Source: Bacteroidales bacterium UBA2030
Lineage (GTDB): Bacteria; Bacteroidota; Bacteroidia; Bacteroidales; TTA-H9
Direction of reading: 5' to 3'
DNA length: 29,012 nt
NCBI GenBank assembly: GCA_002332755.1
Contig: DDBO01000219.1
Location: forward strand, 1-29,012
The notes beneath the pieces were generated by a model. That model ran no database searches. It was not told the origin of the DNA and worked only from the letters and a program-made list of their open reading frames with translations. This document shows positions 14,978-23,532 of the stretch, piece by piece. Position 1 is the stretch's first letter; every line of letters begins with the position of its first letter. The translations under genes and the position numbers were made by a program.

Positions 14978-16999
14978 ATGGGCAAACAACAAGCTGAAAA
15001 ACAGGACAATCAGCGTAACCGCAAAAATGGTTTCGACCCTGTAACCAACTACGAAGAAACCAAAAAGCAGATAGGTTATATCCCTCGCAAGCAGGCCAAT
15101 CAGGCTGATTATGACCGAATTGGTTTTATGTCGGGATTGGAAGTTCATCAACAACTGCTGACCGAGAAAAAACTTTTCTGCAACTGTCCGGCAGGGCTCT
15201 ATCACGATGATGATAATTACGATGCTGAGCTTATCAGGCATATGCGTCCCACACTGAGCGAACTCGGCGAATATGATGGTACTGCGCTGATGGAATTCAA
15301 AACACGTAAAAACATTATCTACAGGGTAAAACACGAAACTACTTGCACCTACGAAGTGGATGATACCCCGCCCTTCCCTATGAACCGACAGGCGCTTGAA
15401 ATAGCTATTGAAATATCGTTGTTATCGAAACTCAACATCGTAGGTGAAGTTCATATTACCCGCAAACAGTATCTCGACGGTAGTATTCCTACGGGATTTC
15501 AGCGAACGGCAATCGTTGGAGTAGAAGGGGAAATTCCATTGAAGCATAAAAAAGTAAGATTAATTCAGCTGAGTATCGAAGAGGATTCGTGCCGCGAAAT
15601 CAGCGATATTGGGCATTACCGTACGTACAAGACCGACAGGTTAGGGATGCCGCTCATTGAAACGGTAACCTATCCCGACTGCGTTAATCCGAATGAGGTA
15701 ATGGAAGCTTGTAACTACATTCGTTTCCTTAATCGCAGCACGGGAAAAGTTCGTACGGGAAGTGGCGCCGGCCGTCAGGATGTTAATGTTTCGTGCAGGG
15801 GTGGTCATCGTGTAGAAATCAAGGGTGTTTCGCACACGAAATGGATACCCGAACTCACACATAACGAGGCCTTCAGGCAGTGGGCGTTGCTGGCCATACG
15901 CGATAAACTCAGATCGCGCACCCGGCGCGAAGAATGGAAAATGACCCATCGCCGTATCAATTGGTTCGAATTCCAGTTTCAGTTTTCACCCCTTATCGAG
16001 GCACGTGATAAACGATATAAAATTGTAGCCGTCAACCTGCCTTTCTTTAAAGGTATTCTCTCTCATTTTACCCAGCCGGGTCAATGTTTTGGCAATGAGA
16101 TTTCGGATAGGCTTAAGGTAATTGCCTGCATCGAAAAACCCAACATGACACATAGCGAATCGCTTGTACCTGAGGTGGATGAAGAAGCCTGGAACAAAAT
16201 TCGCAAACTGTTTGAGGCCGGCGACGAGGATGCTCAAATCCTTTTCTGGGGCCCCGAGGATGATATTGCAACCGCCCTCGAAACCATTGAAGAACGTTGC
16301 CTGATGGCCTTCGACGGTGTACCTCCTGAAACCCGGAAGTCACTGCCAGATGGCACAACCATTTTTGAACGCGTATTGCCTGGCGCCGACCGTATGTATC
16401 CCGATACCGACTCTGCCCCTATTCCTCTTACAGAAGAATACATTGAACATATACGACAGCGTTTGCCTGGTGAAGTCATCGAACGATACCACCAGCTCAG
16501 AGAATGGAACGTTCCGGAAGACACTTACACATATATTTTCAAAAGAAATCTTTATCCTTTAATCGAAAAAATCAAAAATCAATTGGGAATAGATGCCCGA
16601 TTTACAGGCAGTTTTGTTGGACATACCTTGCGTCATATCGAAGGCAAGTATCCGACGAATCCCCATTTCTCACCGGAGCGCATCTTTGACCTTTTTCAAT
16701 ACCTCAAAGAGCAGAACCTCGACCTTCGTCTGGCCCGTAAAATGCTTCCCGAGGTGTACAATCATCCGGGAATGGACTTCGAATCGGTATTGACTATCCT
16801 CAAATTTAAACGGAACAGTCGGGAAGAGCTTGTTGGCAAAATTGATTTTCTGAGTAAAAAATTCGACGAAATAGCCTTAAAGAATTCCTTTGAAAACAAA
16901 GTCAACTGGATTATGGGCAGGCTCCACCATGTAGGGCTGGGCAATATTTCGCTTTCCGAATTAAGACATATCGTTGAGCAAGTATTGAAAGCCAAATGA
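14978..16999 (+). CDS. gatE: Archaeal-type Glu-tRNA(Gln) amidotransferase subunit E
   Basis: GatE is the tRNA-binding kinase/transamidase subunit that, with GatD, converts Glu-tRNA(Gln) to Gln-tRNA(Gln). The 673-residue protein has the GatB/GatE cradle: MSGLEVHQQL (51-60, Glu55 and His57), FCNCP, MRPTLSELGEYD (89-100), TTCTYEVDDTPP (121-132), DGSIPTGFQRT and RQDVNVSCRGGHRVEIKGV (266-284). It also has the insertion that separates GatE from GatB: a GAD domain (about 353-448) as in bacterial AspRS, followed by LPGADRMYPDTD (467-478) and the C-terminal tail. The first about 45 residues are a charged extension rich in Lys, Arg and Gln. The stop overlaps the next gene as ATGA. GatE is regarded as archaeal, so a bacterial copy is notable. 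Confidence 0.9.
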   Translation: MGKQQAEKQDNQRNRKNGFDPVTNYEETKKQIGYIPRKQANQADYDRIGFMSGLEVHQQLLTEKKLFCNCPAGLYHDDDNYDAELIRHMRPTLSELGEYDGTALMEFKTRKNIIYRVKHETTCTYEVDDTPPFPMNRQALEIAIEISLLSKLNIVGEVHITRKQYLDGSIPTGFQRTAIVGVEGEIPLKHKKVRLIQLSIEEDSCREISDIGHYRTYKTDRLGMPLIETVTYPDCVNPNEVMEACNYIRFLNRSTGKVRTGSGAGRQDVNVSCRGGHRVEIKGVSHTKWIPELTHNEAFRQWALLAIRDKLRSRTRREEWKMTHRRINWFEFQFQFSPLIEARDKRYKIVAVNLPFFKGILSHFTQPGQCFGNEISDRLKVIACIEKPNMTHSESLVPEVDEEAWNKIRKLFEAGDEDAQILFWGPEDDIATALETIEERCLMAFDGVPPETRKSLPDGTTIFERVLPGADRMYPDTDSAPIPLTEEYIEHIRQRLPGEVIERYHQLREWNVPEDTYTYIFKRNLYPLIEKIKNQLGIDARFTGSFVGHTLRHIEGKYPTNPHFSPERIFDLFQYLKEQNLDLRLARKMLPEVYNHPGMDFESVLTILKFKRNSREELVGKIDFLSKKFDEIALKNSFENKVNWIMGRLHHVGLGNISLSELRHIVEQVLKAK

Positions 17000-17598
17000 A
17001 TACATTATTAAAAAAACTACAATATAAGGAAGGTTTATCTGTGATGCTTGCCGGCAGCGGGAAGACAGAATTTCCCGAATTACTCTCGCTATCAAGATCA
17101 GCGGATAAGGGTAAGGCAGATTTTGTAATCGTATGGGCAGATAATCGTTCAGAGCTGGAAACCCTATTACAGGAAACACTTCCCCTGCTGACTCCAAATA
17201 CTATTTTTTGGATTGCCTACCCCAAAAAAAGCTCAGGACGCGAGAGTGACCTTCACCGGGATGAAGGATGGGAACCGCTGAAAGAATCCGGATACAGGCC
17301 CGTCATGCAGGTGGCTTTAAATGAAATTTGGACAGCCCTACGTTTTAAACCTGGTGCATGGCCCGAAAGAGAAAATAAGAAAGAACGAGAGCCATTGGTG
17401 ATACCTGCCGAAATGATGCAATTTCTTGAGGCTGAATCATTATTAAATGATTTTCAAAGACTTAGCTATACTCATCAAAAGGAATATATACAATCCTTTG
17501 AGGAAGCGAAGAAACCCGAGACCCGTCTGCGCCGGCTGCAATACATGGCTGAAAATCTGAGAGCCAGAAAAATTAAAAATCAAAAAAACAACCAATAA
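16996..17598 (+). CDS. DUF3052-like / YdeI-like fusion protein between gatE and gatD
   Basis: The 200-residue protein appears to join two small domains. Residues 1-117 resemble DUF3052 proteins (KEGLSVMLAGSGKTEFPELL, VIVWADNRSELETLL, IFWIAYPKKSSGRESDLHRD, then GYRPVMQVALNEIWTALRFKP), a Rossmann-like family without known activity. Residues about 130-195 resemble the C-terminal domain of YdeI/OmpD-associated proteins (FQRLSYTHQKEYIQSFEEAK followed by KPETRLRR). It overlaps gatE by four bases (ATGA) and gatD by one (TAATG), so all three are translated together. No catalytic residues can be assigned. A role linked to the amidotransferase is inference from position only. Confidence 0.75.
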   Translation: MNTLLKKLQYKEGLSVMLAGSGKTEFPELLSLSRSADKGKADFVIVWADNRSELETLLQETLPLLTPNTIFWIAYPKKSSGRESDLHRDEGWEPLKESGYRPVMQVALNEIWTALRFKPGAWPERENKKEREPLVIPAEMMQFLEAESLLNDFQRLSYTHQKEYIQSFEEAKKPETRLRRLQYMAENLRARKIKNQKNNQ

Positions 17599-18983
17599 TG
17601 AGCGAAGATATTTTTCAGGGATACAAAGGCAGAGCCCTCGAAATGCTAAAAAAATTCAATGTTAGGGTATGGGGCCAGGCTGAAATAAAGACCACACGCG
17701 GTGAATTTAAAGGCACCATCCTTCCCCGAGCCGAAAACGACGACGACTTGCATATCGTGGTAAAAATCAGCACGGGCTACAATATTGGCATCGATATCCG
17801 TACAATTGAGCAAATGAAGGAAGTAGGATATAAAAAGGCCAATTATAAAATTCCTGAAAAACAATTTCCTGTTACTCAGGGATTACCTAAAGTAAAATTG
17901 CTGGGCACCGGCGGTACGATTGCATCACGGCTCGATTACCGTACAGGTGCAGTAATCCCGGCATTCACCCCAGGCGAGCTTTACGGAGCTGTACCTGAGC
18001 TGGCTGAAATATGCAATCTGGAGACAGAAAAATTATTTGCTGTTTTTAGTGAAAACATGGGTCCTACCCAGTACAAAGCCCTGGCCATTGCAATAGGAAA
18101 AGAGATAGAGAAAGGAGTAGACGGAATTGTGATTGGGCATGGAACAGATACTCTCTCGCATACAGCCGCTGCGCTTACTTTTATGGTACAAAACCCTCCG
18201 GTTCCTATTATTCTGGTAGGTTCTCAGCGTTCGTCCGACAGGCCTAGTTCAGATGCTGCTCTCAATCTTATGCATGCCATGACAGCTGCCGGTCATGGTG
18301 ATATTGCTGAAGTGATGGTATGTATGTTTGGCCCCACCAGCGATGAATACGGTCTTTTGCACAGGGGAACCCGGGTACGCAAAATGCACTCGAGCTACCG
18401 AAGTACCTTCCGAACTATTGGCGATACACCGGTTGCCATGGTAACCCGCAAAGGTGTTACCCCTATTAAAGAAAAATACAATCCCCGCCGTAAAGACCGA
18501 AACGTAATTATCAAACCCTATTACAATGAGAGGGTGACTATGCTCTATTACTATCCGGGCATGAACCCCGATATTTTGCATTCTATCATCGACCTGGGCT
18601 ACAAAGGCATTGTGTTTGTCGGTACAGGCCTTGGGCATGTAAACAAAGAACTATATCCGGCTATTGAACGGGCCCATAAGGCTGGTATTCATATGTATAT
18701 GACAGTGCAAACCATTTGGGGTTACGTACATATGTTTGTATACGACACCGGACGGGATATGATGGCCAAAGGAATTATTCCGGCAGGCAACATGCTGCCT
18801 GAGACAGCATTCATAAAACTAAGCTGGGTTTTAGGCCAGACCGATGATCCTGCTGAAGTGAAACGCTTAATGCTGACCCCTATCAACGACGAGATAACCG
18901 AACGCGAACCATACAATGGATACCTGGTTTACCAGGGAGGAGTACCCGAAGTAGAAGATTTTATTCGCAAGGTGCACAAGTAA
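17598..18983 (+). CDS. gatD: Archaeal-type Glu-tRNA(Gln) amidotransferase subunit D
   Basis: GatD is the asparaginase-like subunit that releases ammonia from Asn or Gln and channels it to GatE. The 461-residue protein has the GatD-specific N-terminal domain (about 1-95, with VRVWGQAEIKTTRGEFKGTI and LHIVVKISTGYNIGIDI). It is followed by an asparaginase I fold with the motifs LLGTGGTIASR (Thr104), GHGTDTLSHTA (Thr183, Asp184) and RVRKMHSS (Lys262), matching the catalytic Thr-Thr-Asp-Lys set. A plain asparaginase would lack the N-terminal domain and would not sit beside gatE. It overlaps the fusion gene by one base and converges with the VOC gene, 10 bp away. Confidence 0.92.
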   Translation: MSEDIFQGYKGRALEMLKKFNVRVWGQAEIKTTRGEFKGTILPRAENDDDLHIVVKISTGYNIGIDIRTIEQMKEVGYKKANYKIPEKQFPVTQGLPKVKLLGTGGTIASRLDYRTGAVIPAFTPGELYGAVPELAEICNLETEKLFAVFSENMGPTQYKALAIAIGKEIEKGVDGIVIGHGTDTLSHTAAALTFMVQNPPVPIILVGSQRSSDRPSSDAALNLMHAMTAAGHGDIAEVMVCMFGPTSDEYGLLHRGTRVRKMHSSYRSTFRTIGDTPVAMVTRKGVTPIKEKYNPRRKDRNVIIKPYYNERVTMLYYYPGMNPDILHSIIDLGYKGIVFVGTGLGHVNKELYPAIERAHKAGIHMYMTVQTIWGYVHMFVYDTGRDMMAKGIIPAGNMLPETAFIKLSWVLGQTDDPAEVKRLMLTPINDEITEREPYNGYLVYQGGVPEVEDFIRKVHK

Positions 18984-18993
18984 AAACGCCTCT

Positions 18994-19704
18994 TTAAGAC
19001 TTAAAAAGGAAAATATTATAGCCCCCGGGTGTTTCCAAAATGGCGTCCACCGGGCCGTTCTTGCATTCTCCTAAAGGGCGGGCTATGTCTACCTGCAACT
19101 GCTGCAGTAATCGAATGCGATCCTGCATGTCGGGCTCAAAATAAGTTATTGCAGGTGAACGAAATTTATGCTCTACTGTGCCCTGTCGATAAAATCCAAT
19201 TTTTATAAAATCATCGGCCAATGTCACCCAATTGCCCTTCTTATCTCCATAAATAACTTCGAGTCCCATCCTCTCCCAAAATTCAACAGTTGCCTCGTAA
19301 TCAATGGTTTCAACACTAATTTCAAAAAAAGTACCACACAGAGAAACCGGGCTCCCTTTCAATGGAGGAACCCACTGTTCGTCCATCTCAATTAAACTGA
19401 GCGTGGTACCCGATGGACCGCTTATCCTCGGAAATTGAATTTCCGCCCCTTCAACCAGCAGGAAACCCCGTTGCTTGATATCCAGCTTCATTTCCTCTAA
19501 ATTCTGGCCGGCCAATACTATTCCTGTGGGAATGGATCGCTCAGGAGTAATCAGTAATCTCAGAGTACCATCCGTTAAACAAAAGCCTTCGCTAAGGGGA
19601 CAATTAACCTTGTCGTAACCCAGTTCCCTAAAAAAATAATACTCTTTCAGCGGATCTGTCACCGAAAGATTAAAAAACATGGAATGAAATATGCCTTTTT
19701 TCAT
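18994..19704 (-). CDS. VOC (glyoxalase-like) family protein
   Basis: The 236-residue protein contains two vicinal-oxygen-chelate modules of about 110 residues each (HSMFFNLSVTDPLKEYYFFRELGYDKV at the start, and FFEISVETIDYEATVEFWERMGLEVIYGDKKGN in the second half). The family includes glyoxalases, dioxygenases and resistance proteins; metal ligands are not clear enough here to choose, and many such proteins are of unknown function. The ATG at 19704 fits. It converges with gatD, 10 bp apart, with no evident terminator between them. Confidence 0.8.
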   Translation of the reverse strand: MKKGIFHSMFFNLSVTDPLKEYYFFRELGYDKVNCPLSEGFCLTDGTLRLLITPERSIPTGIVLAGQNLEEMKLDIKQRGFLLVEGAEIQFPRISGPSGTTLSLIEMDEQWVPPLKGSPVSLCGTFFEISVETIDYEATVEFWERMGLEVIYGDKKGNWVTLADDFIKIGFYRQGTVEHKFRSPAITYFEPDMQDRIRLLQQLQVDIARPLGECKNGPVDAILETPGGYNIFLFKS

Positions 19705-19797
19705 GATTGATTATTTGCTGTTTAAAGGTAAAAAAAGAATTAATAATACCAAACCTTAGTTCATAAAGAGTTCTGCAAAGCATTATCAGAAAGAAAT

Positions 19798-19824
19798 AAA
19801 AAACCCTGCCAATAATAGGCAGGG
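19798..19824 (-). terminator. Rho-independent terminator of tRNA-Glu
   Basis: On the minus strand, CCCTGCC (19824-19818) pairs with GGCAGGG (19810-19804) around a 7-base loop, followed by six Ts (19803-19798). It lies 9 bp after the tRNA 3' end. Confidence 0.85.
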
Positions 19825-19833
19825 CTTATATTT

Positions 19834-19908
19834 TGGTAGCCCGTAGGGGAATCGAACCCCTGTTACAAGGATGAAAACCTTGCGTCCTAACCCCTAGACG
19901 AACGGGCC
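19834..19908 (-). tRNA. tRNA-Glu (anticodon UUC)
   Basis: The minus strand folds into a standard tRNA of 75 bases with encoded CCA. The acceptor stem GGCCCGT pairs with ACGGGCT, including a G-U first pair. The D arm contains TCTAGGGGTTAGGA, the anticodon stem CAAGG/CCTTG encloses TTTTCAT with anticodon TTC, and the T arm has GGGGTTCGATTCCCC. The discriminator is A. It has its own promoter and terminator. The MnmD product encoded upstream would modify U34 of this tRNA. Confidence 0.97.
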
Positions 19909-19943
19909 ATTTTTTTTAGAGAGCGTTGGTTGAAAACCGGGCG

Positions 19944-19973
19944 CAAAGGTACGCATTTTCACGAAACCTGCAA
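19944..19973 (-). promoter_or_regulatory. Promoter of tRNA-Glu
   Basis: On the minus strand, TTG (19973-19971), a 19-bp spacer and TACCTTTG (19951-19944) give a full consensus promoter. It ends 35 bp before the tRNA 5' end. Confidence 0.75.
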
Positions 19974-20208
19974 GCAATCTGAAAAAAATTTTTATTCGTG
20001 CATATTATACTGTCTGAAATTCAGCCAATTAAGACATTTCAGATATAGAATAGCAGTTGAAAGAAACACTTTTATGATTAGATTGTTAAAACCAACAAAT
20101 TTCCAGGCGCAAATACCGCAAACAATGTTTAAGTATTTCATAAATAAATTAAACATTTATCTTACCCGCGTGTTAATTCCGTAACGAAAATTATAGAAAC
20201 AGACACCT
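19974..20208. other. Intergenic region between tRNA-Glu promoter and mevalonate cluster
   Basis: AT-rich stretch with no convincing gene. A frame from 19930 to 20184 begins with a non-ATG codon and overlaps the tRNA promoter, so I do not call it. No clear TAnnTTTG element was found for the HMG-CoA reductase gene, whose promoter must nonetheless lie here. Confidence 0.5.
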
Positions 20209-21540
20209 ATGGCCCTACTCAATACAAACCTGAAACCTGTTGATGGATTTTCACGTCTTACCAAAGAAAAACAAATAGAATATCTGTCCTCATTATTCGA
20301 CAATCCTGCCCGGGTGCGTCGGCTAATAGAGCTATTTAGTCTGCAAGACTCCGAATTTCAGAAACGTTTCGATGAATTCAGCGAAAATACAGTTGCTTCC
20401 TATCCCCTTCCATTTGGCATAGCTCCTAATTTCAATATCAACGGAAGCCTCTATCACTTGCCTATGGTTATCGAAGAAAGCTCGGTAGTAGCTGCGGCGG
20501 CCAATGCTGCTAAATTCTGGCTTCCCAGAGGTGGTTTTCACACCCGTGTCATTTCGACAATCAAAAAAGGCCAGGTTCACTTTCTTAGCGACGCCAACCC
20601 CGATCAACTCTTACAATATGAAGCGGAACTGGAAAATTTTCTTCAGACCCGATTAAAACCCCTGACTGGCCGAATGGAAAACCGTGGAGGAGGAATCAGA
20701 AAAATCCGAATTGTACCCGGTTTGGATAAAATAACCCACTATTATCAGCTTGATGCCGATTTCGAGACAGTAGACAGCATGGGGGCCAACTTTATCAACT
20801 CATGCCTCGAAGAAATGGCCACTGGTTTGAATGAATTTTATGCTCACCGACTTCCGGGCATACGTGTTGAGGTAATTATGTCAATCCTGTCGAACTATGT
20901 ACCTGAGTGCTTAGTAGAAGCCAGACTTGAGGCACCCATTAACCTTCTGGCTGGCATTCATCCTGAAATTTCCCCGCAGGATTTTGCCCGCCGATTTGCG
21001 CTTGCCATAGAAATTGCCCGGCAAAATGTTTCGAGGGCAGTTACACACAATAAAGGTATCATGAATGGCGTAGATGCCATTGTATTGGCAACCGGTAATG
21101 ATTTCAGAGCCGTGGAAGCCGGTGTACATGCCTATGCTGCCCGCGATGGGCACTACCGTAGCCTCACCCAAATTGACCTGAGCGAGGGAATTTTTAATTA
21201 TTCCCTCACCTTGCCCTTGAGTCTGGGGACTGTGGGTGGACTAACAGGATTACACCCCATGGCAGCTTTTGCCCTTGAACTCCTGGGTAACCCATCTGCC
21301 CAGGAACTTATGCAAATAGCTGCTGCTGCCGGGCTGGCCAACAACTTCTCTGCAGTGAGGGCTCTAACAACCTGGGGAATTCAAAAAGGCCACATGATGA
21401 TGCACCTGAGCAATATACTCAATACCCTCGCCGCCTCGGAAACTGAAAAAGTATTGGCACGGGAACATTTCAACGGTCATAAGGTATCGTATAGCGCAGT
21501 AGAAATTTTTCTAAAAAAACTAAGAAATGCAGGTGTCTAA
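20209..21540 (+). CDS. mvaA: Hydroxymethylglutaryl-CoA reductase, class II
   Basis: The 443-residue protein interconverts HMG-CoA and mevalonate with NAD(P)H. Class II features are clear: short soluble N-terminus without membrane anchor, ENTVASYPLPFGIAPNFNING (59-79), PMVIEESSVVAAAANAAKFW (85-104) carrying the catalytic Glu, HNKGIMNG with Lys282, ATGNDFRAVEAG with Asp298, and GHMMMHLSNIL with His395. The family name sometimes says degradative, but the three downstream isoprenoid genes argue for biosynthesis here. It is the first gene of a tight cluster; its 3' end overlaps the next gene by 14 bases. Confidence 0.95.
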   Translation: MALLNTNLKPVDGFSRLTKEKQIEYLSSLFDNPARVRRLIELFSLQDSEFQKRFDEFSENTVASYPLPFGIAPNFNINGSLYHLPMVIEESSVVAAAANAAKFWLPRGGFHTRVISTIKKGQVHFLSDANPDQLLQYEAELENFLQTRLKPLTGRMENRGGGIRKIRIVPGLDKITHYYQLDADFETVDSMGANFINSCLEEMATGLNEFYAHRLPGIRVEVIMSILSNYVPECLVEARLEAPINLLAGIHPEISPQDFARRFALAIEIARQNVSRAVTHNKGIMNGVDAIVLATGNDFRAVEAGVHAYAARDGHYRSLTQIDLSEGIFNYSLTLPLSLGTVGGLTGLHPMAAFALELLGNPSAQELMQIAAAAGLANNFSAVRALTTWGIQKGHMMMHLSNILNTLAASETEKVLAREHFNGHKVSYSAVEIFLKKLRNAGV

Positions 21541-22477
21541 GCCTGTCTTTTCTTCCTCAGCGCCCGGCAAAATAATGCTCAGTGGCGAATATTTCGTACT
21601 GTGGGGGGCAACCGCTTTTGCCTTGCCATCCCGCTTTCGTCAATATTTCGAAGTTTTTCATCTGCCCAAAGGTCATACTCATCATAGATGGGACACCCTT
21701 CTGGGTGATGAGTTAATTTTTTCTTGCGAAATTGATAAAAATACCCTTGAATGTAGAAATATCAAAGGTTCTGCCTCAAGTGCTACCTATATAACCGATT
21801 TGATTAAGGCTGCCTATAGTTTCAATGCATCTGCATTCAGCCAGACCTGCCATTTCAAAACCCGGCTCACCTTTCAACCCGAATGGGGACTGGGAAGTAG
21901 TTCTTCGCTGATTGTGAATGTGGCCCGCTATGTTGAAGCTGATGCTTTTGCACTCCATCGTTTGGTCAGCCAGGGGTCGGGTTACGATGTTGCATGTGCC
22001 TTATATGAAAAACCCCTACTATTTAAGAATCCTGCCAAACCAGAAATATACTTTTCCGAACTTAACTACGATTTTACCCAACACCTGTTTTTTTTACCTC
22101 TAAAAATTAAACAAGACAGCCAGGCTGCGGTTAAGGATATACTTTCACGACAGCCTCCGCTGGATGCATTGAAAAGAGCGTCAGAAATTTCAGTAGCCAT
22201 GGCACATTCGGAAAACCTTAAGGAATTTGAAACCCTGCTTAAGGAATATATGCATTTGGTAAAAGAGAACTTGGGATTAAGCAACGGGTTGGAAGAAAAA
22301 TTCAGGGATTTTCGGAGCACCCTGAAACCCCTGGGGGCCTGGGGTGGCGACCTGGCTCTGGTAGTCAGCCAGGAAAACGAAGCTTATATTCGAGGCTACT
22401 TTGCAGAGAAAGGGTTCGACACCCTACTACCATGGTCCGAGGTTATCGATTTACGTAAAAATAGTATTCAGTCATGA
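21527..22477 (+). CDS. GYDIA-type GHMP kinase (candidate phosphomevalonate kinase)
   Basis: The 316-residue protein is a GHMP-superfamily kinase. Motif 1 is SAPGKIMLSGEYFVLWGATA near the N-terminus, motif 2 is WGLGSSSSLI, and the name-giving GSGYDVACA places Asp154 in the position of the catalytic Asp. Motif 3, usually GAGGGG, is altered to LGAWGGDLALV. Members sit in mevalonate clusters of Bacteroidota. Because the cluster otherwise lacks a phosphomevalonate kinase, phosphorylation of mevalonate 5-phosphate is a reasonable inference but not shown. It overlaps HMG-CoA reductase by 14 bases and the decarboxylase gene by four. Confidence 0.8.
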   Translation: MQVSKPVFSSSAPGKIMLSGEYFVLWGATAFALPSRFRQYFEVFHLPKGHTHHRWDTLLGDELIFSCEIDKNTLECRNIKGSASSATYITDLIKAAYSFNASAFSQTCHFKTRLTFQPEWGLGSSSSLIVNVARYVEADAFALHRLVSQGSGYDVACALYEKPLLFKNPAKPEIYFSELNYDFTQHLFFLPLKIKQDSQAAVKDILSRQPPLDALKRASEISVAMAHSENLKEFETLLKEYMHLVKENLGLSNGLEEKFRDFRSTLKPLGAWGGDLALVVSQENEAYIRGYFAEKGFDTLLPWSEVIDLRKNSIQS

Positions 22478-23520
22478 ATGAGTTGACCACTACCTGGGAA
22501 TGCCCAAGCAACATAGCCATTGTAAAATATTGGGGAAAACGAGGTTTTCAGTTACCAGCCAACCCCTCGCTAAGTTTTACGTTAAGCCAATGCACCACAA
22601 CCACTACTGTAAAAGCATTCGAGCATCCCGGGCGACGCAAACCAGATGCGTTGGTATATTTCGAAGGGGAATACCACGAAGCCTTTAGTCAACGAGTTAA
22701 AACCTATTTTCAGGAATTGGCTGCGACCCATCGTTGGTTGAAAGATTATGATTTTGAAATAGAAACCACGAATAATTTTCCGCATGGAGCTGGCATTGCA
22801 AGCTCTGCTTCGGCTTTTGGTGCTTTGGCCTTGTGCCTTACGACGATGGAACAGAAGCTAGGCCCCTCCAGTTTTTCCGATGAAGCTGCTTTTTTTCGCA
22901 GAGCCTCGTATTTGGCACGTATCGGCAGTGGCAGCGCCTCGCGCTCGGTGTTTGGAGGCTGGGTTATTTGGGGAAAAACACCCACACTACCTCAATCCGA
23001 CGACAAATTTGCAGTGAAGCTTTCCGATGAAAATATACATCCTGTTTTTAAAGATTTGCATGATACCATTTTGCTTATATCGCGCGACACCAAAAAAGTC
23101 TCAAGTACTGCAGGACATAACCTGATGAATCACCATCCCTATGCCTCTCGCAGGTTTGCAAGAGCTACACAAAATGTACTTTCGTTAGTGGATACGCTCC
23201 GGTTTGGAGACTGGAATAACTTTGCGCAATTATGCGAAGCGGAAGCCCTTGACTTACACGCCATGATGATGACCTCTAATCCTCCTTACCTGCTCATCAA
23301 ACCCGAATCATTATTGTGGATAGATAAGATTAGGGAAGCGCGAATGAAAGAAAATTTACCTGTAACGTTCACCCTCGATGCCGGGCCCAACTTACATCTG
23401 ATTTATCCCGAAGCCGAATCAGAAAAGGTCAAACAATGGCTTGATTATCAAACAGGTAATAACATGGACACAAATTTAATATTTGACCGGATGGGTTCAG
23501 GGCCTGTTAAAAAACTCTAA
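22474..23520 (+). CDS. mvaD: Diphosphomevalonate decarboxylase
   Basis: The 348-residue protein catalyses the ATP-dependent decarboxylation of mevalonate 5-diphosphate to isopentenyl diphosphate. The N-terminal SNIAIVKYWGKR (12-23), the ATP loop PHGAGIASSASAFGALAL (102-119), RIGSGSASRSVFGGW (148-162) and the catalytic LDAGPNLHL with Asp302 are all as in the family. The ATG at 22474 overlaps the upstream stop as ATGA. It is followed after 12 bp by the mevalonate kinase gene. Confidence 0.95.
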   Translation: MNELTTTWECPSNIAIVKYWGKRGFQLPANPSLSFTLSQCTTTTTVKAFEHPGRRKPDALVYFEGEYHEAFSQRVKTYFQELAATHRWLKDYDFEIETTNNFPHGAGIASSASAFGALALCLTTMEQKLGPSSFSDEAAFFRRASYLARIGSGSASRSVFGGWVIWGKTPTLPQSDDKFAVKLSDENIHPVFKDLHDTILLISRDTKKVSSTAGHNLMNHHPYASRRFARATQNVLSLVDTLRFGDWNNFAQLCEAEALDLHAMMMTSNPPYLLIKPESLLWIDKIREARMKENLPVTFTLDAGPNLHLIYPEAESEKVKQWLDYQTGNNMDTNLIFDRMGSGPVKKL

Positions 23521-23532
23521 TACACTCATTGC

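Noticed and set aside
14881..15009. 43-residue N-terminal extension of acylphosphatase
   Set aside because: It overlaps gatE and its promoter on the other strand and has no similarity to the family; the ATG at 14880 gives normal length.
14978..16999. Bacterial GatB in place of GatE
   Set aside because: The GAD insertion and the LPGADRMYPDTD block are GatE features, and no gatA or gatC is nearby.
17598..18983. Plain L-asparaginase in place of GatD
   Set aside because: The N-terminal extra domain and the overlap with the gatE operon fit GatD, not a stand-alone asparaginase.
19930..20184. 84-residue frame upstream of HMG-CoA reductase
   Set aside because: It begins with a non-ATG codon, overlaps the tRNA-Glu promoter, and its translation shows no recognisable domain.
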